Below are positions 35,212 through 43,653 of a DNA stretch of 64,000 nt, piece by piece (positions within the stretch are counted from its first letter, which is position 1; every line of letters begins with the position of its first letter). The DNA is taken from NCBI GenBank assembly GCA_050944435.1, contig JBMNRB010000001.1:1-64000 (forward strand), written 5' to 3'. The translations under genes were made by a program, and so were the position numbers. Source of the stretch: Ruminococcus_G sp050944435. Lineage in GTDB: Bacteria; Bacillota; Clostridia; Lachnospirales; Lachnospiraceae. The notes beneath the pieces were generated by a model, which made no database searches, was not told where the DNA came from, and saw only the letters and a list, made by a program, of their open reading frames with translations.

Positions 35212-36498
35212 ATGGGAAGGGAAAGCGTAAGAGAACTGCTGGACTTCATAGAAAAGAGTCCCAGCTGCTTTCATGTAACAGCCAATATGGCAGATATTCT
35301 GGAAAAAAGCGGATTTCACAGGCTGTATGAGAGGGAGGCATGGAAACTGGAGGAAGGAGGAAAGTATTATGTCATGAGAAACGATTCATCCCTGGCGGCC
35401 TTTTCCATACCGGAAAAGGAATGGAAGGGGTTTCGCATCATGGCCAGTCATGGGGATTCTCCGTCCTTTCGTATTAAGGAAAATCCGGAGCTGGAGCTGG
35501 AAGGCCGCTTTGTCAGAATGAATGTGGAGAAGTACGGTGGAATGCTGATGTCCACCTGGTTTGACCGTCCCCTTTCTGTGGCCGGCCGTCTGCTGGTACA
35601 GAAAGAGGCGGGGATTGTGTCCCGGCTGGTTAATGTGGATCGGGATCTGATGCTGATTCCCAGTCTTGCCATTCATATGAACAGAAAAGCAAATGAAGGA
35701 TATGCTTATAATGCCCAGAGGGATATGCTGCCCTTGTTTGGCGGTGGAGAGAAGGGAGAATGGCAGAGAGTGCTGGCAGAAAGCGCCGGCGTGGCCCCGG
35801 AACAGATACTGGGAGCAGATTTGTTTTTGTATAACCGTATGAAAGGCAGCGTCTGGGGCGGGAATCATGAGTTTTATTCCAGCAGCCGGCTGGACGATCA
35901 GGCCTGCGCCTTTGCCTCGCTGAAAGGATTTTTAAACAGCGCCAATGATCGTTTCTGCAGAGTGCATTGTGTTTTTGACAACGAGGAGGTGGGAAGTCAG
36001 ACAAAACAGGGAGCCGCTTCTACTTTCCTTCGGGATGTGCTGGAGCGGATTGTACTTTCTTCAGCTATGGAAAGAGAGGACTATTTCAGGAAACTTGCCT
36101 CCAGTTTTCTGGTATCTGCGGACAATGCCCACAGTGTACATCCCAATCAGCCGGATAAAAGCGATGTGAGCAACCGGCCGTATTTGAATCATGGCATTGT
36201 GCTGAAATACAGCGCTAATCAGAAATACTGTACCGATGGCGCCAGCGCCGCCGTTTTCCTGGCCTTATGCAGAAAGGCCGGTATTTCATGTCAGACTTTC
36301 TTCAATCGTTCCGATATGGCAGAAGGATCGACTCTGGGGAATATTTCCAGCGGTCAGGTATCCATCCCGGCTGTGGATATTGGACTTCCTCAGCTTGCCA
36401 TGCATTCTGCTTATGAAACGGCGGGAGTAAGAGATTTGGAAGATCTGATCCGTCTCGCTGCTGAATTTTTTTCGTCAGATTTAATAATAGAAGAGTGA
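35212..36498 (+). CDS. M18 aspartyl aminopeptidase
   Basis: A 428-residue metallopeptidase that removes N-terminal acidic residues. Metal and active-site blocks are MASHGDSPSFRIKENP (His80), SSRLDDQACAFASL, FDNEEVGSQTKQGA, SADNAHSVHPNQPDKSD, GSTLGNISSGQVSIPAVDIG and AMHSAYETAGVRD. The frame is open 26 codons upstream; ATG 35212 with AGGAGGA 10 nt before it matches the family N-terminus (ELLDFIEKSPSCFHV). It is divergent from the deacetylase. Confidence 0.93.
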   Translation: MGRESVRELLDFIEKSPSCFHVTANMADILEKSGFHRLYEREAWKLEEGGKYYVMRNDSSLAAFSIPEKEWKGFRIMASHGDSPSFRIKENPELELEGRFVRMNVEKYGGMLMSTWFDRPLSVAGRLLVQKEAGIVSRLVNVDRDLMLIPSLAIHMNRKANEGYAYNAQRDMLPLFGGGEKGEWQRVLAESAGVAPEQILGADLFLYNRMKGSVWGGNHEFYSSSRLDDQACAFASLKGFLNSANDRFCRVHCVFDNEEVGSQTKQGAASTFLRDVLERIVLSSAMEREDYFRKLASSFLVSADNAHSVHPNQPDKSDVSNRPYLNHGIVLKYSANQKYCTDGASAAVFLALCRKAGISCQTFFNRSDMAEGSTLGNISSGQVSIPAVDIGLPQLAMHSAYETAGVRDLEDLIRLAAEFFSSDLIIEE

Positions 36499-36575
36499 TT
36501 TTCTCCTATGGTATTGTAAATTTAAACAAAATTCGATATAATAGAACAATCATAAGAAGTACAGAGGATAGAAAG

Positions 36576-37874
36576 ATGGATCACGAAGGGGCGGACAGAG
36601 AGGAACGCAGAAGAAAGCGAAAACTGCAGAGGGAACGTCAGATCCGACGTCAGAAGCTGATTCTTTTCTGGTCGTCCGCCGCAGTATTGACTCTTGGAAT
36701 AGGGACAGGAGTGTTTCTGGGAGCCAGAAGCAGACAGGCCGACCGTGCAGCGCAGCAAATGGCCCGGGAAGAGGCGGCGAAGGAAGCGCAGGAACAGCAG
36801 CGGCGGCTGGAGGAAGAAAATACCATTCGCTTGGTAGCAGTGGGAGATAATCTGATTCATGAACACATTTATCAGTCGGGTATGGAAGAATCGGGGGAAT
36901 GGGATTACACTCATCTGTATCAGCAGGTGAAAGATACCGTTGCGTCCGCAGACCTGGCAGTGGTGAATCAGGAATGTATTTTTGTGGAAGATCACGAAAA
37001 TGTGTCTGCTTATCCTGAGTTTGGTTCGCCTGTGGAAATCGGAGATGCCCTGGCGGACACAGGCTTTGACGTGGTGCTCCATGCGACCAATCACGCTATG
37101 GATAAGGGGACGCAGGCCGTTGAGGAAACCATCAGTTACTGGGAAACCAATCATCCCGAAATAACTGTGCTTGGGATCCATAAAAACCAGGAAGAGGCGG
37201 ATCGTGTAGCCGTGGTGGAATGCAAAGGAGTCAACTTTGCCATGCTGAACTACACCTGTCAAATCAACGGCGAAAATTACGATGGTTTTCCCTCTTACAT
37301 GCTGGATGTATTGGATATGGAAAAGGTTTCACAGGATGTGAAGAAGGCGAAAGAAGCGGGGGATATAGTCGTCGTATTTCTGCATATAGGGACGGAGTAT
37401 TCCGCCAGTCCAAATCAGGAAGTGAAAGATTACCTTCAGCTTCTGCTCTCTCAGGGAGTAGATATCGCCGTCTGTTCCCATCCCCACGTTCTTCAAAATT
37501 TTGAAACTTTGAAGGATGATCAGGGGAATGAAATGTTGGTGTATTACTCACTGGGCAATTTCATTTCCACCCAGAAGGAACCGGAGTGTATGCTGGGCGG
37601 AATGGCAGATATTACCATATCCCGAAATCCTCAAAATGGAGAACTGTCCATCTCTGAGGCGGAGCTTGTACCTCTTGTGACCCATTACAATCATGATGAT
37701 GAAGAATACGCGGTTTATCCGCTGGATAATTATTCCCGTGAACTGGCAAAGAATCATGGAATACATAAAGAAACTTCAGATCTTTTTACTCTGGAAACTT
37801 TGAAAAAGCAGTATGAAGAAGTGCTGCAGCAAGAATACCATACTTTAGATGAGACGACAGAATGGGAGGAATGA
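36576..37874 (+). CDS. CapA family protein
   Basis: A 432-residue membrane-anchored protein. A strongly basic N-terminus (REERRRKRKLQRERQIRRQK) precedes one transmembrane helix (about 28-50), an Ala/Glu/Gln-rich coiled segment, then a calcineurin-like CapA fold (RLVAVGDNLIHEHIYQSG, VNQECIFV, HATNHAMDKG, VVFLHIGTEYS, CSHPHVLQNFE, YYSLGNFISTQ). CapA/PgsA proteins act in poly-gamma-glutamate synthesis, but no capBC genes are adjacent, so it may be a stand-alone surface hydrolase. Start chosen at ATG 36576 behind AGAGGAT. Confidence 0.85.
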   Translation: MDHEGADREERRRKRKLQRERQIRRQKLILFWSSAAVLTLGIGTGVFLGARSRQADRAAQQMAREEAAKEAQEQQRRLEEENTIRLVAVGDNLIHEHIYQSGMEESGEWDYTHLYQQVKDTVASADLAVVNQECIFVEDHENVSAYPEFGSPVEIGDALADTGFDVVLHATNHAMDKGTQAVEETISYWETNHPEITVLGIHKNQEEADRVAVVECKGVNFAMLNYTCQINGENYDGFPSYMLDVLDMEKVSQDVKKAKEAGDIVVVFLHIGTEYSASPNQEVKDYLQLLLSQGVDIAVCSHPHVLQNFETLKDDQGNEMLVYYSLGNFISTQKEPECMLGGMADITISRNPQNGELSISEAELVPLVTHYNHDDEEYAVYPLDNYSRELAKNHGIHKETSDLFTLETLKKQYEEVLQQEYHTLDETTEWEE

Positions 37875-37876
37875 AT

Positions 37877-39064
37877 ATGCAGGTTTTTAGAAATGCGCGT
37901 CTGATTCAGGAGCTGACGGAAGGTTACGAAGACAGATATGGAGATGTGGTGGTTGATCAAGGGATCATCCAGGAGATCCGTCCCGCCAAAAGTGTTTCGG
38001 CGCCGGAGGAGGACATCGTTGATCTGACCGGGAAGACATTGATGCCGGGAATGATTGAAGCACATCTGCATCTGGATCTGGAAGGAAGCAGTACCTTTGA
38101 AGAGAACGTGCAGCCGGATTCCTATCGGCTTATGTGCTGTCTGCAGCGGGCCCAGGATAACTTAAGAAGAGGATATACGACGGTTCGTGATTTGGGAGAC
38201 AGAAATAATATTACCCTGGGATTGGCAAGAGCCATTAATGAAGGCCGGGTGATGGCGCCGGATGTTCTGGTCAGCGGAAAGATTATCACCCCCACAGAAG
38301 CCGGCAATGAATTTTTCGGCACCATGTATGAAGAAGCAGATTCTCCCATGGAGTACGTTAAGGCCGTTCGGCGCCAATATCAGTTGGGAGTGGACTGGAT
38401 CAAGATTATGGGAACCGGTGCGGTGATGAATCCGGGAGGAACACCGGGAAATGCCATTATCTTCGAAGAAGAGCTCCAGGCGGCCTGCCGCGCAGCCAAT
38501 TACGTGGGAGTGCCGGTGGCGGTACACTGTCATGGATCCGAGGGCGTCAAGATGTGCATCAGAAACGGCGTCAGAACGGTAGAGCACTCTTCCATTGTGG
38601 ATGAAGAATGTATCCGGATGTATAAAGAATCCGGAAAAACCTTCCCCATACCGACCATGTCTCCCATGGTAAATTTTGTGGAGTTTCCTGATGACAAGCC
38701 AGAACATTATGTGGTGAAAGCAAAAACTCTGGTGGATAAAATCGTGGAAGGCCTTCGAGCTTATAAGGAAGCAGGCATTAAGATCGGCTGGGGAACGGAC
38801 GCCGGAGTCTATGTGGGAAGCCATGGAAACGGCATCTATGAATTCCGTGCCAGAGTAAATATGGCTGGCTTTACGCCGCTGGAATGTCTGATACAGGCGA
38901 CGAAGAATAATGCAGAGATTCTTATGATTGATGATCAGGTGGGAACTATCGCCTGCGGAAAGCGGGCTAATCTGGTGGCCTTTAACGGAAACCCTGATGA
39001 AAATATCGACATAGTGGACGATGTGGCATTGGTTGTGAAAGCGGGAAAAATTGTAACATTATAA
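37877..39064 (+). CDS. Amidohydrolase family protein
   Basis: A 395-residue metal-dependent hydrolase of the imidazolonepropionase/prolidase-like group. It has LMPGMIEAHLHLDLEG (HxH), VRDLGDRNN, VDWIKIMGTGAVM, AVHCHGSEGVKMCIRNGVRTVEHSS and WGTDAGVYVGSHG. Three close ATGs occur; 37877 has GGGAGGA at 6 nt. It starts 3 nt after the CapA-family gene, so the two are co-translated. The substrate, perhaps a dipeptide, hydantoin or cyclic amide, is not identifiable. Confidence 0.85.
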   Translation: MQVFRNARLIQELTEGYEDRYGDVVVDQGIIQEIRPAKSVSAPEEDIVDLTGKTLMPGMIEAHLHLDLEGSSTFEENVQPDSYRLMCCLQRAQDNLRRGYTTVRDLGDRNNITLGLARAINEGRVMAPDVLVSGKIITPTEAGNEFFGTMYEEADSPMEYVKAVRRQYQLGVDWIKIMGTGAVMNPGGTPGNAIIFEEELQAACRAANYVGVPVAVHCHGSEGVKMCIRNGVRTVEHSSIVDEECIRMYKESGKTFPIPTMSPMVNFVEFPDDKPEHYVVKAKTLVDKIVEGLRAYKEAGIKIGWGTDAGVYVGSHGNGIYEFRARVNMAGFTPLECLIQATKNNAEILMIDDQVGTIACGKRANLVAFNGNPDENIDIVDDVALVVKAGKIVTL

Positions 39065-39080
39065 ATCAGTTCGGTCTGCG

Positions 39081-39119
39081 GATCCGGGAAAATAAATGCA
39101 TCTATTTTCCCGGATCTTT
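39081..39119 (+). terminator. Terminator after the amidohydrolase
   Basis: GATCCGGGAAAATA (39081-39094) and TATTTTCCCGGATC (39103-39116) form a perfect 14-bp stem with an 8-nt loop, followed by TTTCTCTT. Confidence 0.88.
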
Positions 39120-39218
39120 CTCTTGTCCAATCGTCTATTCCGGGTTGATTTCCAATAGATAATATCATAAAATCTAAAGAGACAAATTTTACAATTGGAA
39201 AGAGGCGCAGGAGACAGA

Positions 39219-40634
39219 ATGAGTGAAATAAGGCGAAAAGTACCGGAGAGAAAAGAAATCAGCCTTGGTGAGGGCAATGTGGGAAAATTATTATTCCGCC
39301 TGGCGCTGCCGGCCATTACGGCTCAGATTATTAATCTTCTGTACAATTTGGTAGATCGGATTTACATAGGGCATCTGCCGTCAATTGGCGCATCTGCGCT
39401 GACCGGAGTAGGGGTTACGCTGCCGGTGATTTTGGCAATATCGGCTTTTGCCTATCTGTTCAGCACTGGAGGTGCGGCCAGGGCTTCCATCATGATGGGG
39501 AGAAAGAAAAATGAGGAAGCAGAGCAAATCATGGGAAACTGTGCAGCAGCGCTTATACTGGCGGCAGTGGTTCTCACGGTATTTTTTCAGATTTTCGGCC
39601 GGGATATTTTGATGATGTTTGGCGCCAGTGAAAATACCATTGGTTATGCCTGGGATTATATGAAAATTTATTCCTTAGGCACAATATTTGTGCAGATTGC
39701 TTTGGGATTGAATTACTTTATCAATGCGCAGGGGTATACTACCACTGGAATGCTCAGTGTGGTTATTGGTGCGGGAACTAACATCATACTGGATCCCATA
39801 TTAATGTTTGGCTTTAACATGGGAGTTCAGGGCGCGGCCCTGGCTACGATTATTTCCCAGGGACTTTCGGCTGCCTGGATTATCACTTTTTTATGTTCAG
39901 ATAGAAGTTTTTTAAAACTGAGAATCCGTAATTTCCGAATAGCGCCGGAAATTCTCGCGCCCTGTATTGCTTTGGGGGCATCTCCCTTTGTGATGCAGTT
40001 TACAGAGAGTATCCTGAATATTTGCTTTAATGTATCTTTGAAGGCTTACGGCGGCGACATTGCGGTAGGGGTGATGGCGGTATTATCCAGCGTAATGCAG
40101 TTCGCCCTTCTTCCCATTACGGGCATGACCCAGGGATCTCAGCCAATTGTGAGTTATAATTATGGAGCGGGGAAAATGGATCGGGTGAAACAGGCGTTTT
40201 GGAGTCTTTTGAAAGCCAGTGTTTCTTATGCGGTGATTTTATGGGCGCTGGCGCTTTTATTTCCTCAGATTTTCATGGGAATGTTTACGTCGGATGCCGA
40301 ATATATCGCCATGGGTACCTGGGCAATGCGGGTATACACGGCGGGGATCTGCGTGATGGGAGTTCAGTACGCTTGCCAGCAGACCTTCGTAGCTCTGGGA
40401 AATGCAAAAACCTCGCTGCTGCTGGCCCTGCTGAGGAAAGTATTTTTGTTAATTCCTCTTATTTTTTTGCTGCCCCATATTCTCACAGAACATAAAGTGT
40501 TTGCGGTGTTTCTGGCAGAACCGGTGGCTGATGTGACGGCGGCCACTACTACGGCCATTTTATTTTTCCGGTATCTGGGAAAAATAATGAGAGCCGGAAA
40601 AGGGAAAGAAAAAGTGGAAAATGAGAAGAATTGA
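39219..40634 (+). CDS. MATE family efflux transporter
   Basis: A 471-residue transporter with about twelve hydrophobic helices in two halves. Family blocks are LFRLALPAITAQIINLLYNLVDRIYIGHL, TGVGVTLPVILAISAFAYLFSTGGAARASI and MTQGSQPIVSYNYGAGKMDRVKQAFW. MATE proteins export drugs or metabolites using Na+ or H+ gradients. An in-frame ATG 8 codons upstream is less likely; CAGGAGA precedes ATG 39219. Confidence 0.92.
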   Translation: MSEIRRKVPERKEISLGEGNVGKLLFRLALPAITAQIINLLYNLVDRIYIGHLPSIGASALTGVGVTLPVILAISAFAYLFSTGGAARASIMMGRKKNEEAEQIMGNCAAALILAAVVLTVFFQIFGRDILMMFGASENTIGYAWDYMKIYSLGTIFVQIALGLNYFINAQGYTTTGMLSVVIGAGTNIILDPILMFGFNMGVQGAALATIISQGLSAAWIITFLCSDRSFLKLRIRNFRIAPEILAPCIALGASPFVMQFTESILNICFNVSLKAYGGDIAVGVMAVLSSVMQFALLPITGMTQGSQPIVSYNYGAGKMDRVKQAFWSLLKASVSYAVILWALALLFPQIFMGMFTSDAEYIAMGTWAMRVYTAGICVMGVQYACQQTFVALGNAKTSLLLALLRKVFLLIPLIFLLPHILTEHKVFAVFLAEPVADVTAATTTAILFFRYLGKIMRAGKGKEKVENEKN

Positions 40635-40637
40635 AAG

Positions 40638-40670
40638 AACGGCGCAGCCTTATGGGCTACGCCGTTTCTC
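40638..40670. terminator. Bidirectional terminator
   Basis: AACGGCG-C-AGCC (40638-40649) pairs with GGCT-A-CGCCGTT (40655-40666), one C-A mismatch in an 11-pair stem, with T-rich sequence to the right. It lies between the convergent MATE and decarboxylase genes; the decarboxylase stop is inside it. Confidence 0.78.
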
Positions 40671-42084
40671 TGTAACAAAGTATTTTGGATTTCATCAGTC
40701 TGATGGTATCGTAAATATCTTTTTTGGTGGTTTCCGGATTAATGGTACACATACGCAGAACCTTTCTGCCCTCCAGCTGGGTGGTGAAAATCTGGGCGAA
40801 ACCGCTGTTTGTCACTGTTCTGGAAATTTCCTGGTTTATCTCATCCAACTGTTCTTCAGGCAGACTGCCGTCGGACCGATAGCGGAAATTTACAATACCA
40901 AGCTGGGCAGGAGAAATAATTTCCCATTCCGGACTTTGGCTAAGAAGTTTCTCTGCAAGCCGTGCCATGGCACAGCCATGTTCGATGATACGGCCCATTT
41001 CGTCGGTTCCCAGCGTCTGCAGGGTAAGCCACAGCTTTAAGGCTCTGGCAGGACGGGTCAGTTCCGGCCCCAGATCCCAGAATTCTGCATCCCCCTCAGA
41101 AATTTCCGCGTCTTTAAGATATTCCGGGTGGGCGGCGAAGCTGCGGATCAGGGCCCCCTGGCTGCGGACCAGAACTACGCTGCATCCGTAGGTCTGCGAC
41201 AGCCATTTGTGGGCGTCCCAGCTTAGACTGTCGGAGTGTTCAATTCCCGACAGATTTTTCTTGTATTTTGGGGACAGCAGAGCCGATGCGCCAAAAGCGC
41301 CGTCAACGTGGAGCCACATTCCATACTCCCGGCAGACAGCGGAAATTTCCATAAGGGGATCGATGCTCCCGGTGTTGGTTGTTCCGGCAGAAGCGATGAC
41401 GGCAAAGGGTTTTTTATGTATTGCAAGATCCTCCTTCACCCCGGTCTGCAGCGCAGAAACATCCATGCGGAAAAATTTGTCGGTGGGGATAATGCGGAGC
41501 TGCTCTTTGGAAAATCCAATGATTTTCAGCGCTTTGGACACCGATGAATGGGTCTGGTCAGAAAGGTATACGACTGCGCGGCTCCGCTCCTCAAAGGTCA
41601 GCTTTGTATCCCTTGCTGCTGTCAGGGCGGTCAGATTGGCAATGGAACCGCCGGATACAAAGAGACCGCCGCCTTCGCTGGGATATCCCGCCAGACCGCA
41701 CATCCACCGGATCAGTTTTTTTTCGATGAGGCCGGCGGCCGGTGCATTCATCTGGCAGCTGGCATGGGGATTAAAGGCGCTGGTCATCGCGTCTCCCATC
41801 CACGACAGCAGGGAAGCGGTGGAAGGAATGCAGGCAAAGCTGCGGGGATGCTGTGACAGGAGTGTGTTTGCGTAAATATCACGGAGCATTTCTGAATACA
41901 CCGTCTGTATCGGCCGGCCGTGAGCGGGAATCTCCTGACTGCCAAGTCTTGCCAGGGTCTCTTCCGGAACGGCATGAAAAACCGGACGGGTATCCAGATG
42001 ATCATAAAAATCAACTGCTCGCTCAGTAAAATCTTTCATTAATGCGCCGATTTCTTTGTTTTGTTTTTGAGTCTTTCTGTTCAT
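40657..42084 (-). CDS. PLP-dependent aromatic amino acid decarboxylase
   Basis: A 475-residue group II decarboxylase that would convert an L-amino acid to its amine plus CO2. PLP features are Lys293 in SWDAHKW, Asp261 in HVDGAFGAS, His179 in SDQTHSS and ASAGTTNTGSIDP. From memory, SWMGDAMTSAFNPHA, VSGGSIANLTALTAARD and ELTRPARALKLWLTLQTLG resemble the tryptophan/phenylalanine decarboxylase of Ruminococcus gnavus more than glutamate or histidine decarboxylases. AAGGAGG lies 8 nt before ATG 42084, chosen over an ATG 14 codons upstream. Divergent from a LysR regulator. Substrate (Trp, Phe or Tyr) needs testing. Confidence 0.85.
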   Translation of the reverse strand: MNRKTQKQNKEIGALMKDFTERAVDFYDHLDTRPVFHAVPEETLARLGSQEIPAHGRPIQTVYSEMLRDIYANTLLSQHPRSFACIPSTASLLSWMGDAMTSAFNPHASCQMNAPAAGLIEKKLIRWMCGLAGYPSEGGGLFVSGGSIANLTALTAARDTKLTFEERSRAVVYLSDQTHSSVSKALKIIGFSKEQLRIIPTDKFFRMDVSALQTGVKEDLAIHKKPFAVIASAGTTNTGSIDPLMEISAVCREYGMWLHVDGAFGASALLSPKYKKNLSGIEHSDSLSWDAHKWLSQTYGCSVVLVRSQGALIRSFAAHPEYLKDAEISEGDAEFWDLGPELTRPARALKLWLTLQTLGTDEMGRIIEHGCAMARLAEKLLSQSPEWEIISPAQLGIVNFRYRSDGSLPEEQLDEINQEISRTVTNSGFAQIFTTQLEGRKVLRMCTINPETTKKDIYDTIRLMKSKILCYRETA

Positions 42085-42146
42085 ACCGATCGCCTCCTTG
42101 ACTTCTTCTGATAATAATGCTACCATAAATTCTGTAAATTGTATAA

Positions 42147-42182
42147 TTCATAGATTTCATGAAAACATTCAAAAATTTTGAA
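42147..42182. promoter_or_regulatory. Two LysR-type operator candidates
   Basis: TTCAT-N7-ATGAA (42147-42163) is a T-N11-A site of the LysR type. A second palindrome, TTCAAAA-A-TTTTGAA (42168-42182), lies just upstream of the LysR start. Both sit in the short region between the divergent decarboxylase and LysR genes, as expected for recognition and activation sites. Confidence 0.55.
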
Positions 42183-42199
42183 CGATAGACGGTGATGGT

Positions 42200-43087
42200 A
42201 TGGAAATCAGAAACTTAATCACCTTCGTGCGGATTGCGGAGGTACAGAACTTTTCAAAGACCGCGGAACAGCTGGGCTATTCACAGTCTGCCGTTACCAT
42301 GCAGATCAAACAGTTGGAGGGGGAACTGCATGCCCGGCTATTTGAACGGATTGGAAAACAGGTAAAACTGACCCAGGCGGGAGAGAGGCTGCTGCCCTAT
42401 GCGCTGGACATTCTGAACTCCATCCGGAAGGCAGAAAGTATTGTGCAGGAACCGGAGCAGATTTCGGGAAAACTGCGCATCGGCACCTGCGAATCTTATG
42501 TGATCAGTATTTTGCCTCCGGTCATCATGGAGCTCAGTGAGATTTGTCCCAATGTGGAAATCAGTACGCATACCGCTCTGCTTCCTGATCTGTGCAATAT
42601 GCTGCGGCAGAATGACGTGGATATTCTGTATTTTCTTGATGAAAAAGTTTATTTTCCAGAATGGGTAAAAGTATCGGAACAGCCCCAAAAGATATTTTTC
42701 GTAGCTTCTGCTGACTCTCCTCTGGCGGGAATGAAGGAAATTTCCATTGAACGTCTCCTTCAGGAACCCCTTTACCTTACGGAAAAAGGGATCAGTTACC
42801 GCTATGCGATGGAACAGATATTGGCCGCCAGAGGATATGAACTGCATCCTTTTTGGGAAGTGGGAAATACAGATGTGATTACCCGTTTTTTGCTGAAGAA
42901 TAAAGGCATATCCTTTTTACCGGAATACGTTGTGCGTGATTATACAGCCAGCGGCCGTCTGGCTCTTTTGGATACAGAATGCCCCGAGATCGTTATGTGG
43001 AGCCAGCTTGTATATCACAGAAATAAATACGTGACGCCTCAGATGAATCTTTTTTTGGAATTGATGGCCAAGCATGCGGGAGATTAA
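42200..43087 (+). CDS. LysR family regulator
   Basis: A 295-residue regulator. The N-terminal winged helix is MEIRNLITFVRIAEVQNFSKTAEQLGYSQSAVTMQIKQLE (1-40), followed by a periplasmic-binding-like effector domain from about 90 (KLRIGTCESYVISILPPVIMEL). It is divergent from the decarboxylase and likely controls it in response to an amino acid or amine. GGTGATGGT precedes its ATG. Confidence 0.9.
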   Translation: MEIRNLITFVRIAEVQNFSKTAEQLGYSQSAVTMQIKQLEGELHARLFERIGKQVKLTQAGERLLPYALDILNSIRKAESIVQEPEQISGKLRIGTCESYVISILPPVIMELSEICPNVEISTHTALLPDLCNMLRQNDVDILYFLDEKVYFPEWVKVSEQPQKIFFVASADSPLAGMKEISIERLLQEPLYLTEKGISYRYAMEQILAARGYELHPFWEVGNTDVITRFLLKNKGISFLPEYVVRDYTASGRLALLDTECPEIVMWSQLVYHRNKYVTPQMNLFLELMAKHAGD

Positions 43088-43089
43088 AA

Positions 43090-43530
43090 TTAATCTGAGT
43101 GGGACCGGATATACAGCGGCCGGATTTCTTCGGGAAGAGAGTCGGGCATATTTTCCGAGAATGCTTCGTTTCCTTCCTCTATGGCGTGGGTATAATACCA
43201 GCACTTAAATTCCACCATTTCCAATGTTTTTTGAAGCTGGGCGATTTTGTTTTCAATGGATTCTTTCTGGTGCTGAAACATTTTCAGGCGTTTTTCATAG
43301 GTGGCGGAACCTTCGCTGCACCAGACCATGAATTGTTTGATGTCTTTAATTTCCATGCCGGATTTTTTCAGACATTCGATTACCCGCAGGGATTCCAGAG
43401 AACGATCATCAAATCTGCGGATTCCTGACGCTTCCCGCTGAAGGCCCGGAAGAAGCCCTTCCTTATCGTAATAACGGAGAGTGGAAATGGGCAGATGGAA
43501 CATTTTGGACACTTTTCCTATGGTGTACAT
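43090..43530 (-). CDS. MerR family regulator
   Basis: A 146-residue MerR regulator. The winged helix is YTIGKVSKMFHLPISTLRYYDKEGLLPGLQREASGIRRFDDRSLESLRVIECLKKSGMEIKDI (2-64), followed by a coiled-coil dimerisation helix (EKRLKMFQHQKESIENKIAQLQKTLEMVEFKCWYY). The frame is open upstream; ATG 43530 with AAAGGAGG is right. This subtype (AdhR/YraB-like) often responds to aldehydes. It is divergent from the hydrolase-flavodoxin pair and ends 3 nt from the LysR gene. Confidence 0.9.
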   Translation of the reverse strand: MYTIGKVSKMFHLPISTLRYYDKEGLLPGLQREASGIRRFDDRSLESLRVIECLKKSGMEIKDIKQFMVWCSEGSATYEKRLKMFQHQKESIENKIAQLQKTLEMVEFKCWYYTHAIEEGNEAFSENMPDSLPEEIRPLYIRSHSD

Positions 43531-43559
43531 AAGAATTCCTCCTTTTTTTAAAAAAACTC

Positions 43560-43590
43560 TTGACCTAAAGTCAGGTTTAGGTATTATGGT
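43560..43590 (+). promoter_or_regulatory. MerR-type promoter and operator
   Basis: TTGACC (43560-43565) and TATGGT (43585-43590) are 19 bp apart, the long spacing typical of MerR-controlled promoters. The spacer carries a perfect dyad, CCTAAA (43564-43569) and TTTAGG (43576-43581). The alternative -10 TATTAT (43582-43587) gives 16 bp. It drives the hydrolase gene at 43654. Confidence 0.68.
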
Positions 43591-43653
43591 ATAAGCATAG
43601 CAAAGACAGAAAGAGATGTCAATGAAATAACAGGGAAAGAAGGGAATCGGAAG

